A stretch of 64,000 nt of DNA, taken from positions 5,240,572 to 5,304,571 of the forward strand of contig NZ_MTFE01000010.1 in the NCBI RefSeq assembly GCF_001953305.1. The letters are read 5' to 3'. Positions within the stretch are counted from its first letter, which is position 1; the number at the start of each line of letters is the position of its first letter. The notes under the pieces were generated by a model that saw nothing but the letters and a program-made list of their open reading frames with translations, made no database searches and had not been told where the DNA came from. Origin of the DNA: Cnuella takakiae (GTDB lineage: Bacteria; Bacteroidota; Bacteroidia; Chitinophagales; Chitinophagaceae). Below, piece by piece: positions 43,457-53,186 of the stretch. Both the position numbers and the translations under genes were made by a program.

Positions 43457-45262
43457 TTACCAGCCGGTATTTTGTTTGATGGCCGGAACGCTCAACACTT
43501 CATTGGCAGGAATGGGAAACAGGTAATCCCGCTTTCTGAAGATGCGTGTTTCGAGGAGGGTCCTGTTGTAAAAAGCCGTACCGTTCTTGGTCATGTCCAT
43601 ACCGTAAAACGGACCGGCATCGGTTTGTTCTGCAATACGCCAGCGGCGGGTATCGAAATAGCGGACATTCTCGAAGGCCAGTTCTGACCTGCGTTCGGCG
43701 CGGATCGCGTCGCGCATGGCCGACTGACTCGCTGGTACGGGCAAAGGGTTGCTGCCTGCACCGTATTGCGGCACACCTGCCCTTTCGCGAATGAGGTTTA
43801 CGTATTTCAAGATATCAGCATCGCCGGGGCTTGCCTCGTTTAATGCTTCGGCATAGCTCAGGTACATCTCGCCAAGACGCAGGTACAACGACCCACGGGA
43901 GGCATCGTCCTGGTACACGTTTTTGCGAATGATGTACCCGGTAGGCGACACATCGGACGTGCTGCGGGAACGACCGGAATTGCCTGAGAACTCCATATTT
44001 GTGATGATGGGATTGCCATTGGCATCACGGTACAGCCAGGTACGGTTGGTATAGGTTACGCCCACGTAAAAGCGTGGCTCACGGTTTACCCATTGATTGA
44101 AGGTGCTGCGGGGTGCCAGGTCATCAGGCGATTGAAAATCGGAAAAGCCGCTGCTTTGATAACCCGAAGCCGGGTCGGTAATAGGCAGGCCGTTCGCCAT
44201 AAAATATGCATCCACCTGCGCCTGCGTAGCACCGTTGGCACCAGCACCGCGCTGGTTGCCATTGGTTCCGTCGTGGTAAGGCGTACGGTCGTACCGCATA
44301 AAGGTGCCGGAGTTGGCACGGCCAAAAATCCATTCCTTGTTCCAGCTCACCAGGATCACATCCCTGCAGGAGAGGTAAGCAGCCCTGAACGGGTTAGGAT
44401 CACTTACGCGGTACAGGTCAACACCTGGCACGAAGGCTGTAAAAAACTCCCGGTAGGCTGCGGCAGCTTTGGCCCATTTTGCAACATCAACGGTTTGGCT
44501 GATGAGCTGTTTGCCGTCATCGTTTTTCAGTGCAGCGTAATCTGGATTGCCGTTAAACAGCGGGCTTGCAGCCAGGAACAGCGCTTGTGCTTTATAGGCC
44601 TTTACCACCCGTTGCGTGAAGTGTCCTGAGGAGGCGCCCTGAACCGGTACACCAATTTCATCATAAGCCTTGTCAAACTCGCTCACCACGTAGGCGGTAC
44701 ATTCGTCAAATGATGATCTTGCTTTAGCCAATTCACTGCCACCGGCTGTAACCGGCAACAGGTCGTCGCCCATCAGAACCACGGGTCCGTAAATGCGCAT
44801 TAACTGGTAGTAGAAAAAAGCACGCAGGGCCCTGGCCTCTCCCTTGTACCTGGTTTTTTCCTGCGCATCAAAATCGGTGGCAGTGGCACCGTCAATACGC
44901 TGGATGAAGTCTGTAGCATTGCGAATGGCGCGGTAATAGTTTACCCAGTAGGTACGCACCTGGCCATCGGTATTGCTCCAGGCACTTCGGTTCATAACCG
45001 TAGTATAGTTGAAGTCCCAGTTGAACTTGCCTTCATCTGAGGCGCCAATCCACACACCGCTGTTTTCATTGCCTTCAAAGCGTTGGGTGTGCTCGTTGGG
45101 AAGCGTATTGTAGATATTGGCGATGTAACGTTCGATGTTGGTGCGCGACTTAAACACATCATCAAGCGAAAGCACGTTGTCAGGAACGGTATCGAGGTAT
45201 TTCTTGCAGGAGCCCAGTAGTAGCATTGCACCCAGCAAGCTCAGTGTCAGTATTCGTTTCAT
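43457..45262 (-). CDS. SusD/RagB-family lipoprotein
   Basis: 601 residues from ATG 45260-45262, giving the lipobox LLLGSCKKYLD; an upstream Met adds four. SusD features: YKGEARALRAFFYYQLMRIYG, LYLRLGEMYLSYAEALNEA, and the C-terminal FENVRYFDTRRWRIAEQ ending VPAIKQNTGW. It binds the substrate at the outer membrane with SusC, 15 bp upstream. Together with GH92 genes the ligand is likely an alpha-mannan or N-glycan fragment. Confidence 0.93.
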   Translation of the reverse strand: MKRILTLSLLGAMLLLGSCKKYLDTVPDNVLSLDDVFKSRTNIERYIANIYNTLPNEHTQRFEGNENSGVWIGASDEGKFNWDFNYTTVMNRSAWSNTDGQVRTYWVNYYRAIRNATDFIQRIDGATATDFDAQEKTRYKGEARALRAFFYYQLMRIYGPVVLMGDDLLPVTAGGSELAKARSSFDECTAYVVSEFDKAYDEIGVPVQGASSGHFTQRVVKAYKAQALFLAASPLFNGNPDYAALKNDDGKQLISQTVDVAKWAKAAAAYREFFTAFVPGVDLYRVSDPNPFRAAYLSCRDVILVSWNKEWIFGRANSGTFMRYDRTPYHDGTNGNQRGAGANGATQAQVDAYFMANGLPITDPASGYQSSGFSDFQSPDDLAPRSTFNQWVNREPRFYVGVTYTNRTWLYRDANGNPIITNMEFSGNSGRSRSTSDVSPTGYIIRKNVYQDDASRGSLYLRLGEMYLSYAEALNEASPGDADILKYVNLIRERAGVPQYGAGSNPLPVPASQSAMRDAIRAERRSELAFENVRYFDTRRWRIAEQTDAGPFYGMDMTKNGTAFYNRTLLETRIFRKRDYLFPIPANEVLSVPAIKQNTGW

Positions 45263-45277
45263 TATTGCATTCAAAGT

Positions 45278-48200
45278 TTAAAGGGAGGCTTGAAGGCCGA
45301 TGGTGATGTTTCGGGTATTGGGGTAAGCGGAGCCGTTGCCTGTATTCAGCTCCGGATCCCAAAGCTTGAATGAACTCCAATAAAACAGGTTCATACCCTG
45401 CGCATAGAACTTGGCATTGCGGAAGCCTGCTTTTTTCACCCATGTTGCAGGCAGGTTTACACCCAGGTCAACTGTTTTCAGCCGGATAAAATCAACATCC
45501 TTGATCCACCAGGTACTGGCCACAGAATTGTTCCTGTTTGGCCCGTTGCCGTAAGCTAAACGCGGATAAAACGCATTGGGATTGGGGTTGGCTTCTGTCC
45601 AGCGGTCCTGGGCAATGGTAAATAAATTGCTGCGCTCCGCACCGGTGCTGTTGCTAAACGGTATGATACCATCTCCGCTCAACTGGCGCTGGGCACCGCT
45701 GATTCCCTGGAAGAAGGCACCGAAATAAAATGATTTGTAGCTGAGGTTAAAACCGCCACCCCAAACCAGGTTGGGTACATCGCCGTTACCGATGCGCCGG
45801 ATATCTAGGTTATCGATAAGACCATCAGCGTTGAGGTCTTTATACTTGATATCACCCGGTCTTGGCCTACCGCCTAAAGGTGATTGATCGGCATGGTTGT
45901 CGATTTCTCTTTGCGACTGGAACAACCCTTCTGCTACATATCCGTAATTGGACAGCACGTTGTAGCCCCTGCGCTCCATGTAAGCGTAAGGCTGTTTCGG
46001 TGCATCATTTTCAATCAATTTATCACGGTTGTAGGTAAACGTAGCACGCAGGTCCAGGTTAAAGGCGCCCAGTTTGAAAGTGCCGCCTTCGATGGTTCCG
46101 TCCACGCCTGCGTTGTCAATAACTCCTACGCTAGCAAACGGTACGTTGTTAAGGCCTACATAGGCAGGCAGGCTTCCGCGCTGAATCAGTACGTCTGTGC
46201 GGTGCTCCTTGAAGAAGTCGACGATTACAGACAGGCGGGAGTTGAATGTTTTAAACTCCACACCCAGGTTTTGTTTGTGCGATGTAGACCAGCCGATGGG
46301 ATAGCCATAATCGGTAACCCGAACGCCGCCATAACCCCTGTTGACGTCGGCAGAGGTGTTGTTACCAAAGGTGAAGCCAGGTGCAGTGGTGCCATTGTCA
46401 GAAACCACCGTCAAAAAGCCAAAACGTCGTCCGCCGCTGGCAGAACCCACATTACCATCTGAGTACCGGAGTTTCAGGAATTGAATAGCACGCGAGAGTG
46501 GGTCAAAGAATTTTTCATTGGATACCACCCAGCCCAAACCCACAGAAGGGAAAAACCCGAAACGGTTTTCAGGGGCAAAGTTTTCCGAACCATTGTACCC
46601 GAAATTGCCTTCAACAAAATACTTTTCCCGCCATCCATAGGTAACACGACCAACATATCCCTGGAGGCGTGAAGGCAGCGAGGCAATCACGTCGCCCGCA
46701 GATGCATTGATGTTTTCGCGTTGGTTGTACAGCAGCAAACCGGTAACGCTGTGGTCTTTTCCAAAACGGCGGTTGTAGTTGATGGCTGCTTCAAAATAAT
46801 TCTGCCTGTTGCCACCGTTGTTATTGCCGTAACCGAGGTTTTCGGTTCCGCTGGTGATAACAGGCAACAGTTTAACGGTGCCGTCAGGATTGTATGGTGT
46901 TACCGGGTCAATTCGCCAGGTGTTGCGTTGGCGGCTACGGATGATGCGCTGTACGTTGAAAATGTCATACGAATACAACCCATATACCGAAAGCCCTTTA
47001 GTGATCATATTCAAATCCTGCGTAACACGGAGGTTGGTGTACAACTGGTTGTTGAAGGTGTTCACAAAACCCATCTGCGTGAGCATCTCGTAAGGGCTTT
47101 TCTGTGCATTAGCCGTATTGATACCAGGCACCAGGTTGCCCGGGTACATGGTAGGATACAGGATGGGTGTTGTTTGCATCACCTGGCTGAACACCTGCTG
47201 GGGGCTTACGTTCGGGTCGGTATTGTTGTTGGAAAGTGCCGGAAGGTTCAGCTTCGATAAGTTGCCCTGGATGCCTAGTTCCACTTTGGTGGTCTTGGTC
47301 CAGTCCATATCCAGGTTGGTGGTTACGTTCAACCTGCGAAACCGGGTATCGCTGTCGTACGACTGCAAACCATCAGTTTTCAGCAGGCTCGTTTCATCAT
47401 AATACGCAAACGACACATAATACCGAGCCGCTTCAGAGCCACCGCGAACGCTGAAGTTAGCGCGGCGGTTTACACCGTAATCGTTGAAGATGGCCTTCAT
47501 CCAGTTTACGTTGGGATATAGATAAGGCTGGTCGCCTTTAGTGGTGGCATCAATGGCTGCCTGCGAATATTCGGGGGCCAGACCTGAAGCAACCTGTGCT
47601 TCATTGCGCAGGTTCATGTAGGTTGGTCCGTCCGTCAGTTCCGGCAATTTGGTAAATGCCGTAATACCCTGGTTGTAATTAAGGAGAATGGAGGGCTTGC
47701 CTAAACGGCCACGTTTGGTGGTGATCAGGATAACGCCGTTGGCGCCCGCTACCCCATAAACGGCCAGGGCGTTGGCGTCTTTCAAAATGGTGAAAGAGGC
47801 TATATCCTCAGGGTCAAAAGCGTTCAGGCCGCGGTTTTGCACACCATCTATCACAATCAGTGGACCGGAGGGGTTGTTGCCAAAAGTAGAGATGCCCCGA
47901 ATCCAGAGGTCAGCGGCATTTTCACCCGGTAATCCCGAACGTTGTACGCCCACCACACCGGCAATACGGCCGGCCAGCGTAGCGCTCAAATTGGCAACAG
48001 GCTGCTTTAGTTCATCGATGGAAACACTCGACTGTGCCCCCACGATGCTGATTTTTTTTGCCTTACCAAAACCCACTACTACCACCTCCTGCATGTTTCC
48101 TTCTGCGGCATCCATTACCACATCCAGATTCAGCGCGTTAACGCCGATGGTTTGCGGTTTGTAGCCAACAGCGGTAAAGATCAAGCTGGCATTTTCGGGT

Positions 48201-48475
48201 ATGGTGATAGCGAACTTTCCGGCAGAGTCGCTTCTTGTTATAAGCGCGGTGTTTCCGACTACCTGTACGGTCACGTCTGGCAGGGGCGCTCCTAAACGGT
48301 CGCGAACGGTACCGGAAATACGTACATCTGCCATGAAGTTTTTGGAGATTGGCGCTCCATTGTCAGTTAGGGTACTTGCAGCTTTTGCAGCAGGCGGGAA
48401 TAAGGAAGCGCTAAGCATTGTGAAAAGCAAGCCGGACTGCAGCAGCCGCAGGCGCCTTGCGTCAACTTTGTACAT
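45278..48475 (-). CDS. SusC/RagA-type TonB-dependent transporter
   Basis: 1065 residues from ATG 48473-48475 (MYKVDARRLRLLQ), the start that leaves a normal signal peptide; an upstream Met adds thirteen. CarboxypepD_reg-like domain VRISGTVRDRLGAPLPDVTV, TonB box and plug MQEVVVVGFGKAKK, the signature NAFDPEDIASFTILKDANAL, and the barrel ending RNITIGLQASL. First gene of the mannoside operon, preceded by LacI-type palindromes. Imports oligosaccharide with the SusD partner. Confidence 0.93.
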   Translation of the reverse strand: MYKVDARRLRLLQSGLLFTMLSASLFPPAAKAASTLTDNGAPISKNFMADVRISGTVRDRLGAPLPDVTVQVVGNTALITRSDSAGKFAITIPENASLIFTAVGYKPQTIGVNALNLDVVMDAAEGNMQEVVVVGFGKAKKISIVGAQSSVSIDELKQPVANLSATLAGRIAGVVGVQRSGLPGENAADLWIRGISTFGNNPSGPLIVIDGVQNRGLNAFDPEDIASFTILKDANALAVYGVAGANGVILITTKRGRLGKPSILLNYNQGITAFTKLPELTDGPTYMNLRNEAQVASGLAPEYSQAAIDATTKGDQPYLYPNVNWMKAIFNDYGVNRRANFSVRGGSEAARYYVSFAYYDETSLLKTDGLQSYDSDTRFRRLNVTTNLDMDWTKTTKVELGIQGNLSKLNLPALSNNNTDPNVSPQQVFSQVMQTTPILYPTMYPGNLVPGINTANAQKSPYEMLTQMGFVNTFNNQLYTNLRVTQDLNMITKGLSVYGLYSYDIFNVQRIIRSRQRNTWRIDPVTPYNPDGTVKLLPVITSGTENLGYGNNNGGNRQNYFEAAINYNRRFGKDHSVTGLLLYNQRENINASAGDVIASLPSRLQGYVGRVTYGWREKYFVEGNFGYNGSENFAPENRFGFFPSVGLGWVVSNEKFFDPLSRAIQFLKLRYSDGNVGSASGGRRFGFLTVVSDNGTTAPGFTFGNNTSADVNRGYGGVRVTDYGYPIGWSTSHKQNLGVEFKTFNSRLSVIVDFFKEHRTDVLIQRGSLPAYVGLNNVPFASVGVIDNAGVDGTIEGGTFKLGAFNLDLRATFTYNRDKLIENDAPKQPYAYMERRGYNVLSNYGYVAEGLFQSQREIDNHADQSPLGGRPRPGDIKYKDLNADGLIDNLDIRRIGNGDVPNLVWGGGFNLSYKSFYFGAFFQGISGAQRQLSGDGIIPFSNSTGAERSNLFTIAQDRWTEANPNPNAFYPRLAYGNGPNRNNSVASTWWIKDVDFIRLKTVDLGVNLPATWVKKAGFRNAKFYAQGMNLFYWSSFKLWDPELNTGNGSAYPNTRNITIGLQASL

Positions 48476-48498
48476 AACAAATAAGGTTTGGTTTTGGG

Positions 48499-48532
48499 TT
48501 AAACGTTTTAGCACTTTGCTAAAACGTTTTAG
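48499..48532. promoter_or_regulatory. two LacI-type operators before susC
   Basis: A perfect 14 bp palindrome CTAAAACGTTTTAG (48519-48532) and a partial copy TTAAACGTTTTAG (48499-48511), 20 bp apart, lie about 25-60 bp upstream of the susC ATG. AAACGTTT is the classic LacI-family half-site pair. The LacI gene at 35009 is the natural regulator. Confidence 0.8.
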
Positions 48533-48677
48533 TAAATTAAAGCTGTTTTAACTGTTGAGCCAAATAATATTTAATCATTTTGTAACATTTACTAGCAGAA
48601 GGGCAATAAACACCAGCGCTGGCGACAGTCGCCATCGCACCTTTTACGCAGCTGATTCAGGGAACGTAGCGTAGTAA

Positions 48678-48707
48678 TGCCTGCTTGAGCAATGGTTCAA
48701 GCAGGCA
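48678..48707. terminator. hairpin between the mannoside operon and IS tail
   Basis: TGCCTGCTTGA pairs with TTCAAGCAGGCA (mostly perfect) across a 7 nt loop. No T run on either side; may insulate the susC promoter. Confidence 0.4.
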
Positions 48708-48758
48708 GGTTTGCTGCCCAGTAAATTATCCTTCAACTTAACGCTCTATGTAAGTGCA

Positions 48759-48923
48759 GCCTGAAAAGGCTTGTTTTGGGGCCATTTCAACCTAGGGTGC
48801 TGTATAGGGCAGGATACATGGGATTAGCCCTGAAGTAGGTAAAAAAAAAAGGACTGCTTTTACAAGCAGTCCTTCACTCAATATTTTGTTCGTTAGCTAC
48901 GTTGCGCCACAGCTACTGATGTT
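48759..48923 (+). mobile_element. IS1182-element 3' end remnant
   Basis: 165 bp aligning to the 3' coding end and non-coding tail of the intact IS (27630-27794), with several substitutions, including the hairpin GGACTGCTTTTACAAGCAGT. The rest of the element is missing. It abuts the 3' end of the HepT pseudogene. Confidence 0.85.
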
Positions 48924-48935
48924 ATGGGCAATTGG

Positions 48936-49274
48936 TCAATCCTCGGAGAGTGGCCGAAGTTGAGCGATCATGTTGGGCAGGAATGTCTCCTTGATAAGCC
49001 AGACAATGGAAGAATCGATGCCAAAGTAATTGTGCACGATTCTGTTGCGGAAGCCTCTGATTCTGTGCCAATCAATTTCAGAATAACTATCCTTGAACTC
49101 CTCTGGAAGCCGGTTGGCAGCCTCGCCAATAATCCCGAAGTTGCGGACTACTGCATCAATAGTCTTGCTGTCTTTCATAAAGTTCTCAAATGTGAGGCCT
49201 TCGGTTTAATTTAGGATTTTGGCAGCACTATCTAGAATGTCGCCTACCAGAAGCTTAGGTTCACGCCTAGACAT
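48936..49274 (-). pseudogene. HepT-like RNase toxin with early TAA
   Basis: A 113-codon frame from ATG 49272-49274 (MSRREPKLLVGDILDSA). The HepT/DUF86 motif RX4-6H is present: RGFRNRIVHNYFG, preceded by FGIIGEAANRLPEEF. One TAA (49206-49208, codon 23) interrupts it: ILN-stop-TEGLTFENF, where relatives have Tyr. A restart at the later ATG (49176-49178) would give an 80-residue protein that keeps the RNase motif, so partial activity is not excluded. Partner start overlaps by 8 bp with an upstream frame. Confidence 0.75.
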
Positions 49275-49425
49275 AGAAAATCTCCCGCTCTATGATATCC
49301 AGGCCTGTCTTGTCCTTCATAAGGGTATGTTGGGATAGTGCTAGGCTGTCAACGACCTTAAAGGAAATAATATTACGATCGTCCGATGTACCAGCACCCT
49401 TTGGTTGGGTGTACGGTATAGCCAT
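49267..49425 (-). pseudogene. possible remnant of the MntA nucleotidyltransferase partner
   Basis: A 52-codon frame ending in LDIIEREIFYV, whose stop overlaps the HepT start by 8 bp, as MntA-HepT pairs do. The nucleotidyltransferase active-site motif (GSxARG) is not found, so only the C-terminal end would remain. Low confidence; based on position and the tail. Confidence 0.4.
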
Positions 49426-50500
49426 CATGGAATAGTTGTCAGAAGTTGGTTGCCAGGGATTAGAGTTATTGCCAGTATTTCCAAATAAGGCAAAGGTAAA
49501 ATGTTATCTATCCGGCAGATAATAGCGTTGGTTTCAATAGGCAGGGTTTGAGTTAGGTTTGGGAAACCTGCCGCAAATACAACAGGTGATTTTGATCTGC
49601 TCAGGATTGTCTGAACCCTTTTAAAAAGCAGAACAGGGAGCTGCATGGTTTTTTGAACAAGCAAAATGGATAAGGTTCATAAGCTATAATCAGTTAAAAA
49701 ACTGAAATAGCAAAGGTGGGCAATGCCCTGCCTGACGCTTTTGATGTTGTTCTTTGGTTTTACAAGGACGCCCCATGGTCCGTCCTTCCACTTACCGCAA
49801 ATAAGAAAGGCGCATAGAAATGCGCCTCGTTTCTGTCTATCTAAATTGGTGTCATCTTTAGTTGGTTACTGTCTTCTTTTATCCAGGACCTTACAACTTA
49901 TCTTACCCAAACCTCACCCTACCTGGATTTTCCTGAAGCAGTATGGCTAGCCGGAGTGGTCCTTTTTACACTAGGTACAAACCAAAATGTATCGCCTGCT
50001 TCAGAACCGAACACTTCACACACGTGCAGCATACGCAAGTCAGTATTAAAAACAGACAATCTCGTTGTATCAAACAATAGCAGCCCATCCACCCTCCTGC
50101 CTCCTACCTTTTACACCTGCTTTGTGATTCCACCTGCTCCACCTAGATTGATTGGGAATTCCCACTAATCTTCACCGCTCTTACAGGGAGTAATATTTTT
50201 ACCTGAACAAAGTACCTGCCGGCAACACTTCAACCAGGGGCTGCAAATCCTTTCTGAAAGCATCCAAAATGATATGCTGCTTCACAGCCAAATTGGTAGC
50301 TTTTACTGTAGCAAAAATCAACCCTTTATGTTACTGCTATGTAAAGGAATGGTTACCCCTGTAATAACAATAAAGAACAAGAAGGTACATCCAAAAAGGA
50401 GCACTAACCTTACCGGCAGTTTCATCCACATTGGCTGCGGGCTGCATCACCTTTTACTATGATCCTTGTTCGGAAATGCATCTGTGGGCACCCATCAAAG
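49426..50500. other. gene-poor stretch
   Basis: About 1 kb without a gene I can support. A 79-codon frame (49425-49664, minus) has no recognisable motif. A short hairpin AGGCGCAT/ATGCGCCT lies near 49809-49828. Confidence 0.5.
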
Positions 50501-51991
50501 TCAAGCCAGCTTTATACTGGACTGGTAAGTATTTCCAAAAGGATCTGTTGCAATCACCGTGACCTCTTTGGCACCCGCTGAAGGAGCCGCATAAAACAGG
50601 TGATCGGTGTGGGTAGGTTCTACAAACTTGTGCTTGGCTGGTAATTGAGGCCCGCCATACAATTCAAACGCCCAAGGGTCAAGCCCTATCCTTTGCTCCA
50701 TTGAACCCTTTACTACTCCGTCCTCTGCCCATGCTACTTTCCAGTTCCTATCCCAGTTCCACACATTGGCTACCAACAGGTCGGGGTTCGCCTTGTCGCG
50801 TCCTTTGGCGTATACCCTTAGCTGCTCCTTGCGGTCGAGGCCCACGCCTTTGTAATACCATTTGATGTCGCTGCCCTCTACTTCGTATACCCCATAGCCA
50901 CCGGGTGTACCATCGGAGCAGATAGGCCCCGTCCACCAGGCCCCACATACCGTACCATGCACATGTTCGGTGATATTACCTTCTGTCCAGGATTCGCTTA
51001 CATGCGTATGCCCCGACATGATATGTGCTTTGAAAGGCGCCAGCAGGCGGTACAGCTGTTTGCGGTTCTGCACCGTGCCCCCCATCTCCTCTTCCTTTTG
51101 TTCGCGCCGGGCAGCACCTGTATTGGTTGGAATGTGCAGGTTTACTACTACCGTGCTACCGGGCTGCACCATCGCTAGGTCTTTTTCCAACCAGGCAAGC
51201 TGTTGTTCCGTGAGGTAACCAATATATTTTTTGGCTGTACCCACAAAAAACACGTCGTCCAGCACTACATAATGGATGGCGCCACGGTTGAACGAATAAT
51301 AAGTAGGGCCAAATTCCTTTTTAAAGGTGCGTGCAGATGCTTCATCCGCACGGGCATCCAGATCCATGTCATGGTTGCCAATAACATTGAAGAAAGGAAT
51401 CCCGGAAATCCGGATGGCCTCCCGGTAATCTTCGTATAACTCAAAATGATCCCAAACCAGGTCTCCGCAACCAATACCATGAAAGAGGGTTCCGGCTGGA
51501 TAGGACGCTACCAGTGCTTTCAGATCCGGTGCCGACCTGGTTTTCAGTTCGGTGGCATCCTGCTCCGAAATCACCTGCGGATCGGCCCATACCACGAAGT
51601 TGTGCTTACGGTCGTCTGCCGCCAGCTTTTCCAGGGCAAAGTCAGCAGTGAAGGCACCATTTGCCGCGGCAATACGCTGGTAGAACCGAGCCACCCCCTT
51701 GTCATTAGGAAAAGCATAGCCACTGGGTACACTGATGTGCACAAATTCGGCGGTATCAGGTGAAACAAAACTGAAGTTGCCGGCTCTGTCCGTGCGTACC
51801 ACATGGAGGCCATCGGTTACTACTACACCTTCCAGCCCCTTACCGGCACTGCTCACTTTTCCCTTTACCTGTACTAAGGAAGCATCGGCACTTGTCTTGT
51901 TGCCTGATGCCGCTTTTACAGCTGCTGCAGGAGCCACTGCGCCTGCACCTATAAGACCAAATGATTTAAGAAAGCTTCGTCTGTTGAACAT
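50501..51991 (-). CDS. secreted calcineurin-like metallophosphoesterase
   Basis: 496 residues. Tat-type signal: NRRSFLKSFG and a hydrophobic stretch. An N-terminal carboxypeptidase-regulatory-like/MetallophosN domain (VVVTDGLHVVRTDRAGNF) precedes the phosphoesterase core: VVWADPQV, GIGCGDLVWDH, NVIGNHDMD, and IMSGHTHVSESW. The C-terminal region is the MetallophosC-type domain. Expected to hydrolyse phosphate mono- or diesters outside the cytoplasmic membrane. Isolated gene with no close partner; the GDLVWDHF and GNHD motifs are intact. Confidence 0.87.
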   Translation of the reverse strand: MFNRRSFLKSFGLIGAGAVAPAAAVKAASGNKTSADASLVQVKGKVSSAGKGLEGVVVTDGLHVVRTDRAGNFSFVSPDTAEFVHISVPSGYAFPNDKGVARFYQRIAAANGAFTADFALEKLAADDRKHNFVVWADPQVISEQDATELKTRSAPDLKALVASYPAGTLFHGIGCGDLVWDHFELYEDYREAIRISGIPFFNVIGNHDMDLDARADEASARTFKKEFGPTYYSFNRGAIHYVVLDDVFFVGTAKKYIGYLTEQQLAWLEKDLAMVQPGSTVVVNLHIPTNTGAARREQKEEEMGGTVQNRKQLYRLLAPFKAHIMSGHTHVSESWTEGNITEHVHGTVCGAWWTGPICSDGTPGGYGVYEVEGSDIKWYYKGVGLDRKEQLRVYAKGRDKANPDLLVANVWNWDRNWKVAWAEDGVVKGSMEQRIGLDPWAFELYGGPQLPAKHKFVEPTHTDHLFYAAPSAGAKEVTVIATDPFGNTYQSSIKLA

Positions 51992-53186
51992 AAATTTTGA
52001 TTAGGTTAATTGGGTTGACTACGGAATAGCAAGAAGGCTGTAATACCTGCTACAATCTGGAAAAGGATCCTGTTTTTATACCGACACTTGAAACCGACCC
52101 CGCTAGCACCTGCACTTACAATGCCCCTGGCATCCTTCAATTTGCCACCCAGCCACTGCATGATCTTTTGAAGTACATCCACATATCCCTCAACCCCATC
52201 CAGGCATGAGCGCTGCGCAATGATTACCGGTAGCAAACTGGCATGCCACACCATATATCGGTTGTGGTTAGGGACGATAGTGCGGGGATTGATTTCCGGA
52301 ATATAATCAAGTAACACTTTAGCGCAGCTCCACCTCGTGCCCATGTGCACATCGGGAATCACTATAAAATCGTTTGGCTGTCGGTTTAGCTTTTTCTTGC
52401 TTGCTGATACCCGATAAGCATTGGCTAAGGGTTCTGTAATCCATCATACGAATTACGAAACTGCACCAGCTGTATTACCAGGATATTAAGAAGCTGTTAT
52501 GTCAATATGAAGAAAAGCCATTAGCTGAAATAGTGTTTTACTTACCCTTACTTCGATAAAGATGAGCGCATGAAGCTTTCTGCTCCATACCTTTCCCCAT
52601 GTGGCCGCATGTTAGTGTTTCCGGCTTCGCTTATACAATGCGCAATTACCATACAACTCCACCCAGTGACCTTTCTTTTGTCCATCCGGTAAAGGTTCCA
52701 GGTAATAATGGTCAGAGTTAAGGTATACCTATAAGTAAGGCTGTGCTTCCTGATCCTTTATTATATAAATACTACCGGGCAGCTTTCTCAATTGCTGTGG
52801 GGGGTAACACAGAAGTACCGGAATAAACATAGAACCGGCCTCAATAGGGAAAATAAAATAAGCCCCTGTAAAAACAGGGGCCGCAACCAAAACTAAACTA
52901 AATGAGATCTGTAAACGGTGAATATAAAAGAGACTTCACTTAAAACATATAGCATTCACTGAGCAATCGGTTGAGCAGCATAAACCATGGATAAGAAAAT
53001 CGTTGTGTTGGTAAAGAAGTATGTGTTGCCATGAATTAAGGTATCAAAATGCTTTCCCAATCAACCTGGTCCTTGTGTTTTGAACAAGAAGCTGGCAGCG
53101 CACCGGCCGGCAACAATTGCTCAGGATAAAATACCGAAAGCACCACCCACAACAAAGTCAATCTATAAGTAAAGCATCTGCATTAG
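51992..53186. other. gene-poor stretch
   Basis: A 118-codon open frame (52006-52362, minus) has no signal, motif or start context and a composition unlike the neighbours, so it is not called a gene. A terminator-like hairpin lies at 52862-52881. Nothing else found. Confidence 0.5.
52862..52881. terminator. terminator-like hairpin
   Basis: GCCCCTGT pairs perfectly with ACAGGGGC over AAAA, flanked by A-rich DNA on the left, giving a T-rich tail on the minus strand. Confidence 0.55.

Noticed and set aside
49425-49664. 79-codon open frame as a gene
   Set aside because: No recognised family or start signal; adjacent to decayed DNA.
52006-52362. 118-codon open frame as a gene
   Set aside because: Composition and residue pattern unlike neighbouring genes and no motif; not supported.
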